This document shows, piece by piece, positions 34,311 to 47,394 of a stretch of 64,000 nucleotides of DNA. The first letter of the stretch is position 1. Each line of letters opens with the position of its first letter. The translations under genes and the position numbers were made by a program. The DNA is from Mixophyes australis (lineage: Eukaryota > Chordata > Amphibia > Anura > Limnodynastidae): contig JAVHZZ010000003.1 in NCBI GenBank assembly GCA_036250195.1, positions 16,413,004 to 16,477,003 on the forward strand. The letters run 5' to 3'. The notes under the pieces are model-generated. The model saw nothing but the letters and a program-made list of their open reading frames with translations. It ran no database searches and had not been told where the DNA came from.

Positions 34311-35773
34311 CCAGTAGTCCTGAATATATCAAAATGGAATATGGCACAATTTGGTTATTGTGTAAATAGTAAATAGTATGTGTAAAATGTTTCTTTATTT
34401 TATGCTTTCTTATTAGAAGATATTATTGCTTCTCACCAGAGCAGAACTGAAGACCCATATGCAAGACAGACTACCTATTCCATAAAAGGGTATTTTAGAT
34501 CCAGGAAATTACAAAGTTTAGATGGATCCATATTGGGACTATTTGGCTCCGGGATGTCAATTTGTAATTGATCCGATTTGGAAGTAATACATAGGCACAT
34601 AAGAAGTTTTGAGTAGAAAAATGACCAATATGTCTAGGGCCAATAGGGCCTGGCCAGAGAAGAAAAAATACTGTTTATAATATGCATTATATAGCAAGAT
34701 TGTTCTCAGAGAAGCAAGCCAAGATAAATGAAATAATTGAACTCAACATCATAGAAACCAAACAAAATCATGCAGGTAAATAGATAATACGCACTGCAAA
34801 TAGTACTTATGTTCTCAATCACACATGTAATTAGAGACATACAATATATTAGATACCTGATATGTTTAGGTATATGGATCTGAACAATTGGTATCGCTCA
34901 CAAGCCAACAGGGGAAGTGGGGGGGAATACCTTAAGAGATAATTGCAGACCTATGCCTATCTCCACAATTAGATATTTAGGTGCTGTGACTGCTCACCCT
35001 CATAAAGGTTCACCCCATTATCACAACAAACAGCAACCTTGTGCAATCAATGATATCCTGTATGTTTCCATTACCACTTTTTCTACCTGTGTTTGATCCA
35101 GGCAAGACTTTTTTTGACAAATTGTCTACAGTCCACTCCATTGGATACTTGGAAAAAGACATTTACAAAGAGCAACTGGACATACTAGAGCTGCTGGTCT
35201 GAGTCAATGATACCTGGAAAGTGCCACACACCGCTTGCTATACAGTCAAGGGAAGTCAGTACTTGTGCTGCTGTAATGTTTTTGAAATTGAAAGACTAGT
35301 CTGTGGCCTGGAATCAAGTAAGATAAACACCTTGCTCATGGACATAAATGAACTGATCAACATTGACAGCGAAAACCAGATACAGAGCAAAGCTAAATAC
35401 ATCATTTAATTATGCAGCCAAAGACATTGCATGTCCAGTACAATTAACAAAATGGAGGACTCCAGTGGTGAAGGTTACGTACAACATGAATGGACTGTAC
35501 TGCATAGTCACTAATTATGGGGGAAAGTCGTGTCCAGTGCCGAACCCAAATTTCTTCTTCACTCCACATGAGTTCACTACCATTGGTCAAACTGTTATTG
35601 CCTTCATTCTTATTTATGAGGAGGACATAAATGTAGATAGTGATCCAGAAATATCTAACATTGGAGAATATTTACCATTGTTCAACATACACATAGATCC
35701 TTTAACCTTAAATTTACAGAAACTCTTAGATCAGAAAGGTACACACATAGGTCAAAGTAATAATATGGTCTAG
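33781..35773 (+). pseudogene. Endogenous retrovirus env-like remnant
   Basis: Placed just after integrase. A short signal-peptide-like start (MRIPTLFLSVLINIQI) occurs at 33784 in one frame, and the main surface-like frame runs at 33864-34376. The latter has several N-glycosylation sites and an NGSLLLSNAKYIDIGTWTYN stretch that resembles an immunoglobulin V-set pattern. Later frames at 35221-35409 and 35363-35773 have cysteine-rich and hydrophobic parts as in a transmembrane subunit. Stops and frameshifts separate all parts, so no functional envelope is encoded. The assignment to env rests on position, glycosylation sites and leader, not on a recognised signature. Confidence 0.6.
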
Positions 35774-35989
35774 AATGCAGATACAACATTACATTTATTA
35801 TTACATGATGGAGATTTTGAAATCACCATGACTACACCTTGCTTGAGATTGTTTTAAAGTGTTTGTTGATCGGACAAACAATCTTGCTAATCATTTTAAT
35901 ATGAATGATGTTATGGTTTCTTGTCTTATGAAACAAGAATGTATTAAGTTAGAAAAACTGGCAGGTGCTAGATATAAACAATTGGTATT

Positions 35990-37190
35990 GTATGGAGTGT
36001 AGTCATCTCCAATAATTGTCACGGCCACAAAGGGGTGACTGTTACTAGATACGCAATTGTTTAATTAAAATACATCACAGATAATATTAAAATGAATTTA
36101 ATCACAGCAGATTGCTTATATTTTTTATTGTGAAGGTAGATGTGTTATGATACAGTTTATATGCATAGTTACATAATAAAGTTTGTATGTCTGATTTACA
36201 GTAAATAAATATCATGTTATTCTGATTAGTTGTAACAGATTAGGCCATAAAACACGGGTGGATGCAGTTACATTTAGCTAGAAACAAAATTCAGAACACC
36301 TGTGTAAATAAAGCAGGTTTGTCCATTATAAACAGCTACCCCCAAAAGGTCACTGATATTTACATTAGGAACCCCAAACAAAAATTCTTATTAACACATC
36401 AAAGTCATCCCAAAAGACAATTGGTGATGAAAAGACATTCCACGTTTTATGGTACTCAGGGGTGCACGCAGAGGGGGTTCTGGTTCTCCATAAACCCCTC
36501 CCCTCTGCAAAGAACGGGGGCTAAACAGTGCCCTTACATAGCACACTGTACTGTACAGAAGCCGCGGTGCTGTCAAAGAAGCGTCCGCAGCGGTGTTGTA
36601 TTGTAGTACAATACAGCACCACCGCAGACACTTCTTTGACAGCGCCGCGGCTGCTGTACAATACAGTGCCGCCGAAATGGAGCATGCGCAGCAGCTCTCT
36701 TTCTATATATTTTTTTCAGGGTGGAAATTCCCCCTTAAAAATCATGCGTGCGCCCCTGGTACTCTCCTACCTTGCCACCCTGGGGTAGAATTGGTTTATG
36801 ACAATCTCGAAAATCACTCAGGCTACATTGCATTATACTGTGGAAAAATTCCAGCGAGGCAGGGGTATTAATATGAGGCCAGACCAAAGGAAGTTAGTTG
36901 GAGTTGGAGTTCAGTTTAGAGGGAAGCAGAGAGAAAGACATCAGCAAACAGGTAGCTATGCTGTTTTAGCTCATATATTCTTGCAAGTGTACAGTATGCG
37001 TGCTTATTGTCTAAGTTTGTAAATTAGGTTTGTGTTTTTGTTATGTGAGTATTGACAGAGTGTAAATAATTAGAAGACTTATGACCATTGTGTTTTCTTA
37101 TCCTGTATTTGCATGACCTAGAATAAATGTATTGGTGAAACAGAGCTGAGTCTTCATTTCCTGAACTTACTTTGGAATCACTAAAACTAT
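35990..37190 (+). repeat. Probable 3' LTR region of the retroviral remnant, holding a MITE
   Basis: After env the sequence becomes non-coding, with an LTR-like end: AATAAA at 37122-37127 followed about 15-20 bp later by GAAACAGAGCTGAG and CTTCATTTCCTGAACTTAC. A MITE is inserted at 36457-36758. The start of the LTR is not clear and no 5' LTR is present, so the limits are approximate. Confidence 0.35.
36457..36758. mobile_element. Fold-back MITE with 5-bp target duplication GTACT
   Basis: Ends are CAGGGGTGCACGCA and its complement TGCGTGCGCCCCTG, with GTACT on both sides (36452-36456, 36759-36763). The core 36541-36670 is a long palindrome centred at about 36605 (GTAGTACA), with arms of about 63 bp including GCCGCGGTGCTGTCAAAGAA. 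CAGGG ends fit hAT-type MITEs, but the 5-bp duplication is shorter than the hAT norm, so the superfamily is open. Confidence 0.8.
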
Positions 37191-37539
37191 AGATATATAC
37201 ATTAAAACTGCATATATGTCAAGCTGCAAGGTTGGACAAATATTTTCCGCAAAGTTAATAAGTCAAGATAATATATCTCATTATATAGTATAGTATTATT
37301 ACATAGATATATTTCTTGGACTCTGCTATACACAATAGTCCTCTTTAAAACACATGAGCTAGTCACATGCACACATACATATAAATGTTGGTATATAAAT
37401 GTGTGATTGGACAAGTTAGTAAGTTCATCCTTAGGCTATGAGCCAGACAATTGTGAGCCTGATATAATATATCTGAAAACATATATGTTTAAGATTATAT
37501 ATATTATTAAAGTAATTTTATTGTTTTCCAATAAGCATT

Positions 37540-38270
37540 GTCTAAGCGATTTATGTGTTCCAAAGCACAAGCAATTTATTTAGCAAAAAGCAAGAAAAGG
37601 TTTAGCAGTCCCATAAACAAGTAAAATACAGTACAATATAGCCGATACATGATTCATAATAAAGATGTTACATTAAAGCAGGAAAGTATAAAACACAAAA
37701 TACATTACATCTTTCTTATAGGGTTCACCCAGGTTCAATGAATGCAGCCATGCTCCCACGTTGCCAGGTATCAAAGAGAGCTAGAACAAAAGCCAGCATG
37801 CTTGTATATACTTGTCCAGATAACACTTAGTGAGGTCTTCATTGGTCAAGGGTTAATGGTATTCCAGTTCCTTGCAAGTTATAGGTCAGTTAATTTGATC
37901 CTTACAAAGGGTGAGGGGAAACTTCCCACCCTATTGTTCCCATGATTTGACTCTGAATGACCAGTTCAAACTGACCTACACAAAAGTATTTTTGAGCATT
38001 AATCTCATATTGCTTGTATCTTGTGATTGCTAGATGCGATCGCTATTCCGTCCGCACCAGGTAAATGCTGGTAAAATAAGCTTTAATATGAGACCAAAAT
38101 CTTTACCTTTTAAAACACCTGAACCATAAATACCTTTACTACAGTATTATATATGCATAAAGAAACAATCTGTATGCGAGCGTTATTTATCGTGCAATTG
38201 CGTCATGACATGTGGTGTGCTGAATGCAATCGCACGGTGAAACAATATTAAGCAATATGCTTTCATCCAA
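37540..38270 (-). repeat. LTR-like repeat, minus copy (inverted mate: 16080-16815)
   Basis: Reverse-complement match to 16080-16815. On the minus strand it has AGCGATCGCATCTAGC, ACCAATGAAGACCTCACTAAG and a CTAAATAAATTGC polyadenylation-like site near its end (about 37575). Together the two copies enclose 21 kb including the TAS2R gene in inverted arrangement. Confidence 0.5.
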
Positions 38271-41200
38271 TTATTCGACTTTGACAATATATATATGTAT
38301 ATATACTTTACTAGAGGAAGTCTGTTTGCTGATAGCAGGAAATGTTAAGTAAGTCTTTATGTGAAGTGGCAAACACCTGTTTAGCCAGTATACCCAGCTG
38401 CCTGGCTGTGTGGCGTGGCTGCATCTCAGGTAATGCAAGCATCAAGTTTTAGAACATAACAGAGTAGTGTAAATATTGTTAGCTTTGCATTGCATGTAAA
38501 TTCATGTTTGTTAAACATATCGCGTCCTGATATTAAAAATAATTCAGACCTCAGGGGGCTGCCCTTCATCATGTATTGAGGAATATGTGGCTGATCACTA
38601 CTTTATTTTTATTTTAAGTGGCATATTTTAAAACTGAATTCTATTTGTCTATATAAAGTATAGCCAAGTTAGCACATGGCCTCTGTGAGCCAGACACCAT
38701 GCTTAGCTAAAAGTCTATTCAGGTGTCAAAATTCCATCTCAGGCCAGGATATATCTCACAGCAGGGGCTCTTTGAAGCTGCCACAGGTCTTCTCACATGG
38801 GAACATACAACAGAATTTCTGTCTTCACATTTTACACTTTAATAGCTCAATCTATCAATTTACCCTTTTGATATAACATATTTACACTGCAGTTATGATT
38901 TATCCCTTATTCCCCACAATTATGCAATGGATTAACTCTTACAAATAACTGTAAGTTCTCAATGTTCATGACATGTTTAATTATAGCAAGATGAATTATT
39001 TTTATGCATTTGGGACAGAAAATATTTCCAGCATATTTTGACAGCTGTAACTCAGAAATGTCTCGGTCCGATGGTGATTACAGATGAACAGCACACATCT
39101 GAAGGTAAATCGTGTGAAACATTTGCAGTGTGTACACATATGTCGGCATATTGATAGGGTCTTTATTTCTTATCTGTCGTTGGTGAATCGCTGATCGTTG
39201 CCTTTTCCTGCAGTGTGTACCTAGCCTAAGGCTTTATATCTATTGGAAAGCAGTACTGATTGGCTTATGGATGTGTGGATGAACAAAGATAAGAATTTTA
39301 TGGCTGCTGATTGTATATGGAAGATGCAGGAATCTGTTTGTTTAGGGAAGAATATTTAAAGTGAACGAGTGTTTGGATAGTGCTGAGAAATTTTATATAA
39401 GTATTTGGATTATTTAAAGAACAGGAAATGAGGATCTGTATTGGATGATGCAGTGTCAAAACAGGTGAGCAACTGCAGATCAATTACTGCAAATTTTAAA
39501 TTGTCATGCAAGCAGCCAAAATCACCACAAATCGGCCCGATAAGAACTCTCTAGAGCAGAATATAATAATTGGGCCGCAAGGCATAAACCGCTCGGCAAA
39601 TTTGATAATGCACTTTTGTGAGTCCAGTGGTGGAAAGAGCGCAGTCAATGGACTACCAATAGTGGAAGTGAATAATACACATATAGTATATGGTGAGATG
39701 AATCATCTTTAACTATATTCTCGACAAATTGATGAGTGCCTGTGTGGTGCCAACCTAAAGAATTCTACAGCCCTGACTGCATGTTTGAAACAGTGAAAGA
39801 CTCTGATGGCTCAGTAATGCTATGTAGCACATTTTCCTGGTATGGTTTAACTATTGTGTGAAAGAATGGTTTTGTATCCATCCTGCACAATTTGAGACAT
39901 TGGTACACTCAATGAATCTTTGCTACACATGGTGATCCAACACCCTCTTAAACAACTTTACACTAATGTTTCCATTTCTTCTATGCCAACTGTGTATAGT
40001 ATAACATCCCACTGTCTGATTTCTCTGAGCCTTGTAATGTTCCTGTTATAATGCACCTATAGTAGATATGCAATTATGGTAGGCATGTTTCTAGTGTTCG
40101 CACCTTGACAGTGATATAGCACAAATCCAATATGGCAGACGCTTGACGTTACCTTTTAAACAAGGTATGATTTTTAATGATAGAGATGTGACTTGGAAAT
40201 TTGTAATTTCTGAAATCTTCAGACAGCCCATGGCCTTGTTTTTGATGTCTGTTGTAAAGTTGATGAAAAGCTAAAATGTCAGTAGAAATCAGGTTGGGAG
40301 CACACACACGCAGCGTGCCAGCTGAAAAACTATATCAGTACAATAGCACAACTGTAAAAATAGATACATAAATCATGGACATTTAATTTGTCCATTTACT
40401 CGCATAAACTGTTTATTGTGTATCTGATTAATGCCAGCACTAAATTATTGGTGATTTAATAGGGGAAGAGGGACAAAAGGACACAATACATAGACTGCCT
40501 TTGCAACATGCCACATAGACATAGCAGTGCATGGAATGCACATACGTTTTGCAAAGTCATCTCAGACAGAACCATAAACAAGTGCACCAGACTATCAGGA
40601 AGGACCATTGTTGGAGAAAAAGTCTGAATTATCAGCTTAATAAAATTCTCCTGAGGTTTTAGAAATTAACAAGAAATAAAAAAGTGGAACCTCAATATGC
40701 AGAGTCCAAGTAAGAAAATCTAACATATAATATATTATCCATTAGCCACGAAAAAGATTGTAAGAAGGTATAATTAAAGTGTGAATTATTTAAATATAAA
40801 TTGTGGAAACTAAGAAAGTAAATATTTAATTCTGTAGTATCAAAACACCTCTTTACAGTTATATAAGTTTAATCATTGGAAATACATAGAACACTCAGCT
40901 TATTAAATGTATTTTATATGATTTGATTCCAGGCTACTTACATTTTTACCAAAAGAGATCAAAGTATTCCTGCCTTCAGGACCTCAAGGTGCATCTGTTA
41001 ACTCCGATCTCTTTGACAAATTTAGACTCCACAGGTCTCGTAAGTAATATTTTTCTAGCTTATGCAGTTACACTTAGCTCACTGTTGTATACTGCTTAAT
41101 TATTTCCAGCATCCACAGTAATTTATCAGATCTCAAGATGTAAATAGGGAAGAATTAACCTCCCCCATTGTCTTCACACATAATCGTGGTGTAAACACAA

Positions 41201-42499
41201 CATAGCACACACAACCTTATAGTATCGGAGAACCTTATATGTGATTACGCATTCAGTTATTCATTGAGTATGCATTTCAATTTAATTAATAATAATACTG
41301 TTAAAATAAATATACTAGTAAAAAAATAGGCGTGGCACAAAATGCTAATGTGAAAAGGGACTAATAATACTTTTTAGATGATAGTACATAATAGGTTTGC
41401 AAAGAAAGAATCATGAGAACTATGGTTACTTGCCATGGCAACCGGAAAGTTATGAAACCCTATTTAGTTCAATAAGAGGTCAAATTATCTCACTTTTTCT
41501 GGTAAGAAATGGCAAGTAAGTCATATCATTAGTATAAATGTAGCTGTTGTCTGTCACTGTGGTGGTGTAGGCAGATATTTCCTGGTACCTTCATGAAGAT
41601 CCATATTATCACCATCAAGGGCTGGCTCAGTCCTCTTCTACTCAAGATAGAGTTACATAGACTGGTGCCCCTCCACATAGAGGTTTACTAACAAGAGATA
41701 TTGATGTGTAGCTAACACAGGCATGGTAGCACAGTACAATTACAGCTGACAAATTATCGGGCACCAGACCATCTCTCTATATGAAATGACAAATCCATGT
41801 TATTATTTTTTTGTCTCTTGCACAGTCTTTAGTTATATGAATCACAGTTATATGACATCACATAGTTTGTCCACAGAGACAATACTTGATAATTGGATTT
41901 TATACTCTGACTTTCACTCTCCAAAATTTTTGCTACCATGGTTACTCCACTTCCATCACTGCTTTCACCTGACCCCCAGGGTCAAGAAGGTCCCTAAATT
42001 AATTTTCCTCTTAGGATGCCTCTCAGAGCAGACGTCCATGCTTCTAACACTCTGTATTAATAGGTCAGAATGACAGCACTTGGTTTCGAGTACAGACTAA
42101 TAACACCTTACACACAAATACATCTCTCATCACAGCTTGGTGCTATCATTCACCTTGCTGTCTCTCAGCTAGAGGGGACTAAGAACTAGAATTTAGACTC
42201 AAACTGAAGGAAATCAAGGAAGGACTGAAACCAGAGTTGAGTATATTTTTCAGGCAATGTAATAGACATTTAAATGCCCTAGTCTTATCACTATACTCCT
42301 AACACACCGTTTCCCTTTCCCGTACTATATATATAGATATATTTTGCCTTTTTCATACTAATTATAATGTTGTAAAATCCATTATTTTCTTTTTCATTGG
42401 TTTTGCATCACACATCAGCTTCAGCTTCATGGCAGCAAATGATAATTTGACAATTGGAATTATGTGGTTTGACACTCTTTACACTGTTTGTATTTTTTT
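38271..42499. other. 4.2 kb of AT-rich non-coding DNA
   Basis: No gene supported. It holds a half copy of the Harbinger-like MITE (39050-39228) and a (AT)n tract at 38287-38306. Scattered ORFs of 60-95 codons (39506-39712, 41786-42073) show no recognised motif. Confidence 0.45.
39050..39228 (+). mobile_element. Right half of a Harbinger-like MITE (family of 27959-28396)
   Basis: AGCACACATCTGAAGGTAAAT and the end CTGCAGTGTGTACCTAGCCTAAG correspond to the right half of the element at 27959-28396. The left terminal repeat is missing. Confidence 0.65.
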
Positions 42500-42649
42500 C
42501 CCATGCCGCTAGTAAACATGAAAGCCAAGCTAGGGATTCAGATCTTCTAGAATCTCCACATTGGAACCTACTTCTTGTTCAATAATAGATGTTTTGAAAC
42601 CAGCTACAGTAACCTAATGTAGACAATCACTGGAACACATGAAGCTTAA
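42500..42649 (+). pseudogene. TAS2R pseudogene, 3' remnant
   Basis: Aligned with 29410-29536 of the intact gene: AAGCTAGGGATTCAGATCTT against AACTAAAGAACCGGTTCTCT, then TCCACATTGGAACCTACTTCTTGTT against TCCAACATGGAACCAACTGCTTGTT, and AGACAATCACTG against the same. The reading frame has stops (TAG at 42550, TAA, and the TAG before ACAATC). The frame end at 42647-42649 matches the end at 62-64. The upstream helices are not recognisable, so this is a truncated dead copy heading block B. Confidence 0.75.
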
Positions 42650-44955
42650 TCTACTTTTTTCGAGAGGTCTTAGAAGACACTGCTTGTTCATCAATGTTAT
42701 TAACATATAGATGACTATATCAGTATTCATGTTTTTGGTACATAATTCCATGTCTCAATTAAACTAACTCATGGAATAATGTAATTTTCATAATATACAT
42801 TTTTATTCATACCTAACATAACATTTACTTGTACATGTATGTGTTTTCATTTCTAGAGTTAAGCAAACATTTTTCCAAATATCATTCACTAAACTTGATC
42901 ACCATATTTGGTTGTTGGTTCACCTCTTAAAAAAAGCATCTCCTATAAAAATGTTTGGTGGTCAAATTAATGGTAATGGGATCAGGAAAGAGTGTTTGCC
43001 AGCACAGCTTTGTGGTTATTTTGTGATTTACGTTTGCACTTCTTTTATTTTTACACTTTACAAATGATCTTTATAGTTAAATACTTATTTTAAGTCAAAT
43101 TTGGTTCTATTAAGTATATCAGTTATAATAAAATATTTTGAACTACACTTAGTGAGATATTTATTTGAATGGAAAAGTTTTACTTAAAAAATAACAAACT
43201 TTGGGTTTCAGTAGTTATAATGAATATTAAATTCATTTCAGACATATCTGCGGTGCAATTTATTTCAGTGTAAAATGTTTATAAGAAATATTTTATTATT
43301 AAGTAAAATAAAATGATTACAACCGCAGATAGCATGGAATTTATTTTTAGCACAATATAGGCATTTATAAGAGAGGGCATTTAATGGGGCAGCTGGTATC
43401 AATTGTATTCAGATAATTTGAACCACACTTGCAGTAATTTTTTATTTGAGTGACAAAGATATTTCAAAATCTTAATGAACTGAGATTATAGACAAACTAT
43501 ACACACTCAATATTTATTGTACAAGTGTTTGTTGAATCAGAGGAATACAAGAATACGTGGACTTTTTGTTCGGACATTGGGATTGCCTCTAGCACTGGTG
43601 AGTCATTGACTGTGCATGTTGACCTTACCATTTCAGCTCTGGTAATCTATATAGTCATCACTATATCACTATACAGACAGTAACAGACATTTATTTTCCC
43701 AAATAAGCAGGAGTAATGAGTAGGGAACTGGTTTGTACGCTTGTTCATATGACTTGTGTTGATATTGGCTCCATTCCATAACCTTTACAGTAATTGGTCT
43801 AATTCTACACATGGTATAATTGTATTCATCAGATTGCATCTCAATCAGGCCTGATTGACAAATTGATCCAGCTTGTCTGGGCTTCATACTAATTTCACTT
43901 TGGGACAAATCAATGGTTACTCAAACGTTTATATTTACTCTGACACTGATCACTCGCTGCATATATCTATATTCTACATATCTTTTAGCTATCTCCAATA
44001 ATTGTTTTGAATATGGTGAAATTTAAAGACAACACAGTTCTCAGCCATATACTTTAAATTTAGCCTTATATTTTCTCATTTAAGTTTCATCATGTTGTTT
44101 GTATGTATCGTTTGTACTTATTTGCCACTTATAATTGTGCTTGCATGATTTATACTAGTAATCTGTACTTGTATGGTTTGTTATTATGTTTAATTAGTTT
44201 TTGTGTAATTTGCATGCTGACTGCACAATCTGTTGCACTTTACAAATAAAAGATGATGATGATGTTGATTACATTTGGACTTATTAACATTAAAATTGGC
44301 CTTCTATTTTCTCATTAAAGTTCCATCATGATGTGCGTTTTACTAGGATCAGGGCACCTTTTGTGAGGCGTGTTAAACCTCATGGTTTTCTCAAGTTCTC
44401 AAATGCAGTGTCTCCACTACAGTAAGGTCCTAGACCGCAAGGACTTTGAGGACACAAGTGCTTTGAGGCATGCTATATGTGTTGCCCAGGAGGGTACTAA
44501 ATTTTGCAGCCTTATCAACACCATCATCTTGATCCATAAAGCCACATGCTTCCCTATAACAGTAGGGTACATTTGCTGTCTGGCACTGCTCAGCACCGTG
44601 GAACCTTAAAATCATTGACAATAAACCTAATTTGTTCATAATTTGACATGTTAAATTGCAAAACAGTATGCAATATTACCTTTTGTGACTGTCACCTAAG
44701 CTGTAAACATTATAAATATTATAAGCAAGTTACTATTTCAAATATGCTTTTAATATTGATGCAAATGATGAAATAAAACTTTTCCGTTTACATGTCTGAA
44801 AGCAGAATAAACACCGGAACCTGCCTGGATCTGTGTTTGACCACAAAATGCTTTAAATGGAACACAGTATGAAAATATGTTGTACTCGTTTGCAAACCAT
44901 CTGTAGTTATCATCAGATGACTCAACCCCACACACAGAACTGTATTCTCTCTAAG

Positions 44956-44956
<1 letters not shown>

Positions 44957-44998
<42 letters not shown>
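44957..44998. repeat. (AT)n microsatellite
   Basis: About 21 uninterrupted AT units, at the place where block A has its CTAT/AGAT/AT microsatellite (11648-11745). Both lie directly after the conserved TCTxTCTCTAAGTATA. Confidence 0.95.
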
Positions 44999-45005
<7 letters not shown>

Positions 45006-45012
45006 CATGTAC

Positions 45013-45597
45013 TGTAGTATAATTGTACCTGGGTCGCCGTCCTGTGGGGTGGACGGTTGCACTTCAGCCAGAGAAATCACATAAGCCCAATGTTACAGGT
45101 TAATTGCCTCAGCTAGTTTTATTCGCCAGCTTGCAACACATAACAAAACATAAACAAAATCCTAGCCGTCTGGCTACCAACTAACACAGTGTAGTACACT
45201 GTCTAGAGCGAGGGGTCTAATGTCTGTCACTTTAAATCAAACAAGTGGAACTCACAGCATAGATTGCAGCTTATCTCAGGAGACCCCTGATCTCCTCCCC
45301 AGACAGTGAGAGATCAGGGCTGGAGCCTTTTATAAGCCCCACACAGGTGTGTGTCCTGATTTCTCTGCTGGGAGTCTGCAGAGCCAAAGACCCAGACTGG
45401 GCCTTTTGTATGGAGCCCACCCTACTCTCTCCAAACAAAACACCAGGGACCCATTACCAGCTATTCCTGAAGCTTAGAAAACAAATGAGAAGCTTTTCCT
45501 CAGAAACAAACAATCTCCCTTGTGTTTAAAATAGAAACAACAGCAACCTGGGACTTATTTACCTGCCATTTACTTCTTGCCCAGAGCCTCTGTCACA
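45013..45597 (-). repeat. Solo LTR, minus orientation, 585 bp
   Basis: The plus strand starts TGTAGTATAATTG and ends CCTCTGTCACA, with GTAC on both sides (45009-45012, 45598-45601). On the minus strand the LTR opens TGTGACAGAGG. It has TATAAAA at 45334-45328 and AATAAA at 45123-45118, about 205 bp apart, in correct order for promoter and polyadenylation. No internal retroviral text adjoins it. A 4-bp duplication is compatible with a retrovirus-type integrase. Confidence 0.65.
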
Positions 45598-45769
45598 GTA
45601 CACAGTGGTCAAAGTGGATATTTAGAGGTGATGGTATGAAAAAATGTAACTACCAGAGGTGCTGCTGTTATACTTGGACAGTTCTCCTTGTATGCAAGGG
45701 GTTTAGCCCTCATCATCTGATCTGACTTGTGATCACCAGCATCTGGCTTTATTAAGACTGCCTTTTCTT

Positions 45770-47090
45770 ACAGACTAGTACCAGTTCGTTTGTCTTTGCT
45801 GCTGCTGGTCTCGCTGTATCCTCTTGTGACCCAAAATCCGGCTTCGTTTGACCTTGGTCTTGCTTACTCCTTGGTATATTGTGGATCTGCCGACTTCTGA
45901 TCCCTGGCTTGCCTGTCCCTCCTTTTGCCTGATTCTCTCATGGATCATCCATTGCGCTGTGCCTCCTGGCTCACCGAAAAAAAACAGTCTTCTTGTGCCT
46001 GCACTTCATCTGTCGTACCTGGACACCAGTGTTTCCTGTTCCTGTGTTAAACCTGATAATTCACCATTCCATTTATTTAAACATTGCAGTAAAGATTAGG
46101 ACCAGGCACAGATAGGTACTAAAATCATAAATCTAGCCATGGACACTATGTCTGGATGATTCAAGAGGTTGATCAAGTCAGATGTATAGCCAAACAAACT
46201 AGCCTAGATCACGAAGATGACAATGAAAGTTAAATCAGATTTGAACGGTTAAGACTACTTACTAAGTATAGAGTCTGGATATAGCAACCTGGTAAAGCAG
46301 GCAAAAATTCAGAAGCAGAGTCAGAGCTATTGCAATTATTAATAATAAACAGGGTCATAATTGACAATAAACACCTTGATTGAAACCTAAGCTTGAGTCT
46401 ACAGAGCTTTCACTGTTTCCCTGTAATGGAGCATATGAATCCCTACATTTTTTGGTTAAATACAGTCAGGTTGAGATTTTACAACTGACTAGGCTGATTA
46501 TATGAGTGTGAGCTGTATGTTATACACATACATATACACACATAGTTTGTTGTTGTGACTGTGTCTGCTGATATAATATTATTTTGAGCAAATTATTATA
46601 TGAAAATAATGTTCAAATTTACATTGGTCATTCATTTACAATATATATGAATATATAATGTAACACCTTCATTTTAAAGGGAAAAATAGTGTGCAAGAGT
46701 ATTTGGTCCTTCTTTACTCCAGTGTTTCTGTATCCTACCCGTCATCCTGCTTCCTGTTTTCGTGACTTCCCTGGCTCCTGCTTTTGCTTCCCTTTTGTTA
46801 AAGTTTGGCTCTGCATTGTACCTCCTGGCTTTGACCCCTGTCTTTCTTTGACCATTCTACTGGAACACGCTTTTGTACATCTCCGGGTTCAATTCAGACT
46901 GTCTCGTTCATCTACTACTTTGTTGGCAACTGTCTTAAAGAACTGCGTCCTGCACGTCCTTTGCAGCAAAATCTATAATTACTTGTGGGGGTCCCTGGCA
47001 AAGACCATGGGTGAGTCAGACTCCGCGCCTCCAAGTTCAGTAGTGCCAATCCCAGCAAGTAGGCTTAATTCACTATCTAGTCGGTAACCA
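45770..47090 (+). repeat. Gypsy LTR/leader-like fragments
   Basis: Two stretches (45770-46100 and 46689-47090) share GCxxTGTxCCTCCTGGCT, TCTTTGACC-type and CCTGTTCC-type pyrimidine-rich text as in the LTR at 52679-54413. They precede the gypsy pol fragment at 47400 in the same orientation. The part between them is AT-rich without features. Ends cannot be defined. Confidence 0.4.
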
Positions 47091-47228
47091 TAACACTCTT
47101 TCCGGAGTATGTAATAAATTGAAAAAAGGTACTACTGACACTTTCAATTAGGTGTCTCCATAAGAAGACAATGCTGTTCTAAGTAGTCCAGTTTCCAACC
47201 TGTCCAATGATTTTGAGGTATCCCTTGA

Positions 47229-47340
47229 TATTATTATTATTATTATCTTTAATTTATAAGGCGCCACAAAGGGTCCGCAGTGACCCATGAGACAACATGA
47301 TACAGAAAGAACAAAAATAAAATATGCCAAAATATTCCCC
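47229..47340 (-). mobile_element. LINE 3' tail with (ATT)n, minus orientation
   Basis: ATTATTATTATTATT followed by TTTAATTTATAAGGCGCCACA matches the tails at 678-950 and 14681. Short and 5'-truncated. Confidence 0.6.
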
Positions 47341-47394
47341 ATATTTACTGGCCAGCTGGACAAATAATCCATCAGGGCAAAAATTGTTCAAATT

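Noticed and set aside
39506..39712. 68-codon frame with GGKS-like text, similar at first glance to a nucleotide-binding loop
   Set aside because: Only one weak motif in a short frame, with no second motif and AT-rich non-coding surroundings.
41786..42073. 95-codon hydrophobic frame just before the TAS2R tail, considered as helices of the pseudogene
   Set aside because: The order of hydrophobic stretches and residues does not align with the intact TAS2R; only the last 150 bp do.
44857..45084. Frame with an isoleucine/tyrosine repeat
   Set aside because: It translates the (AT)n microsatellite.
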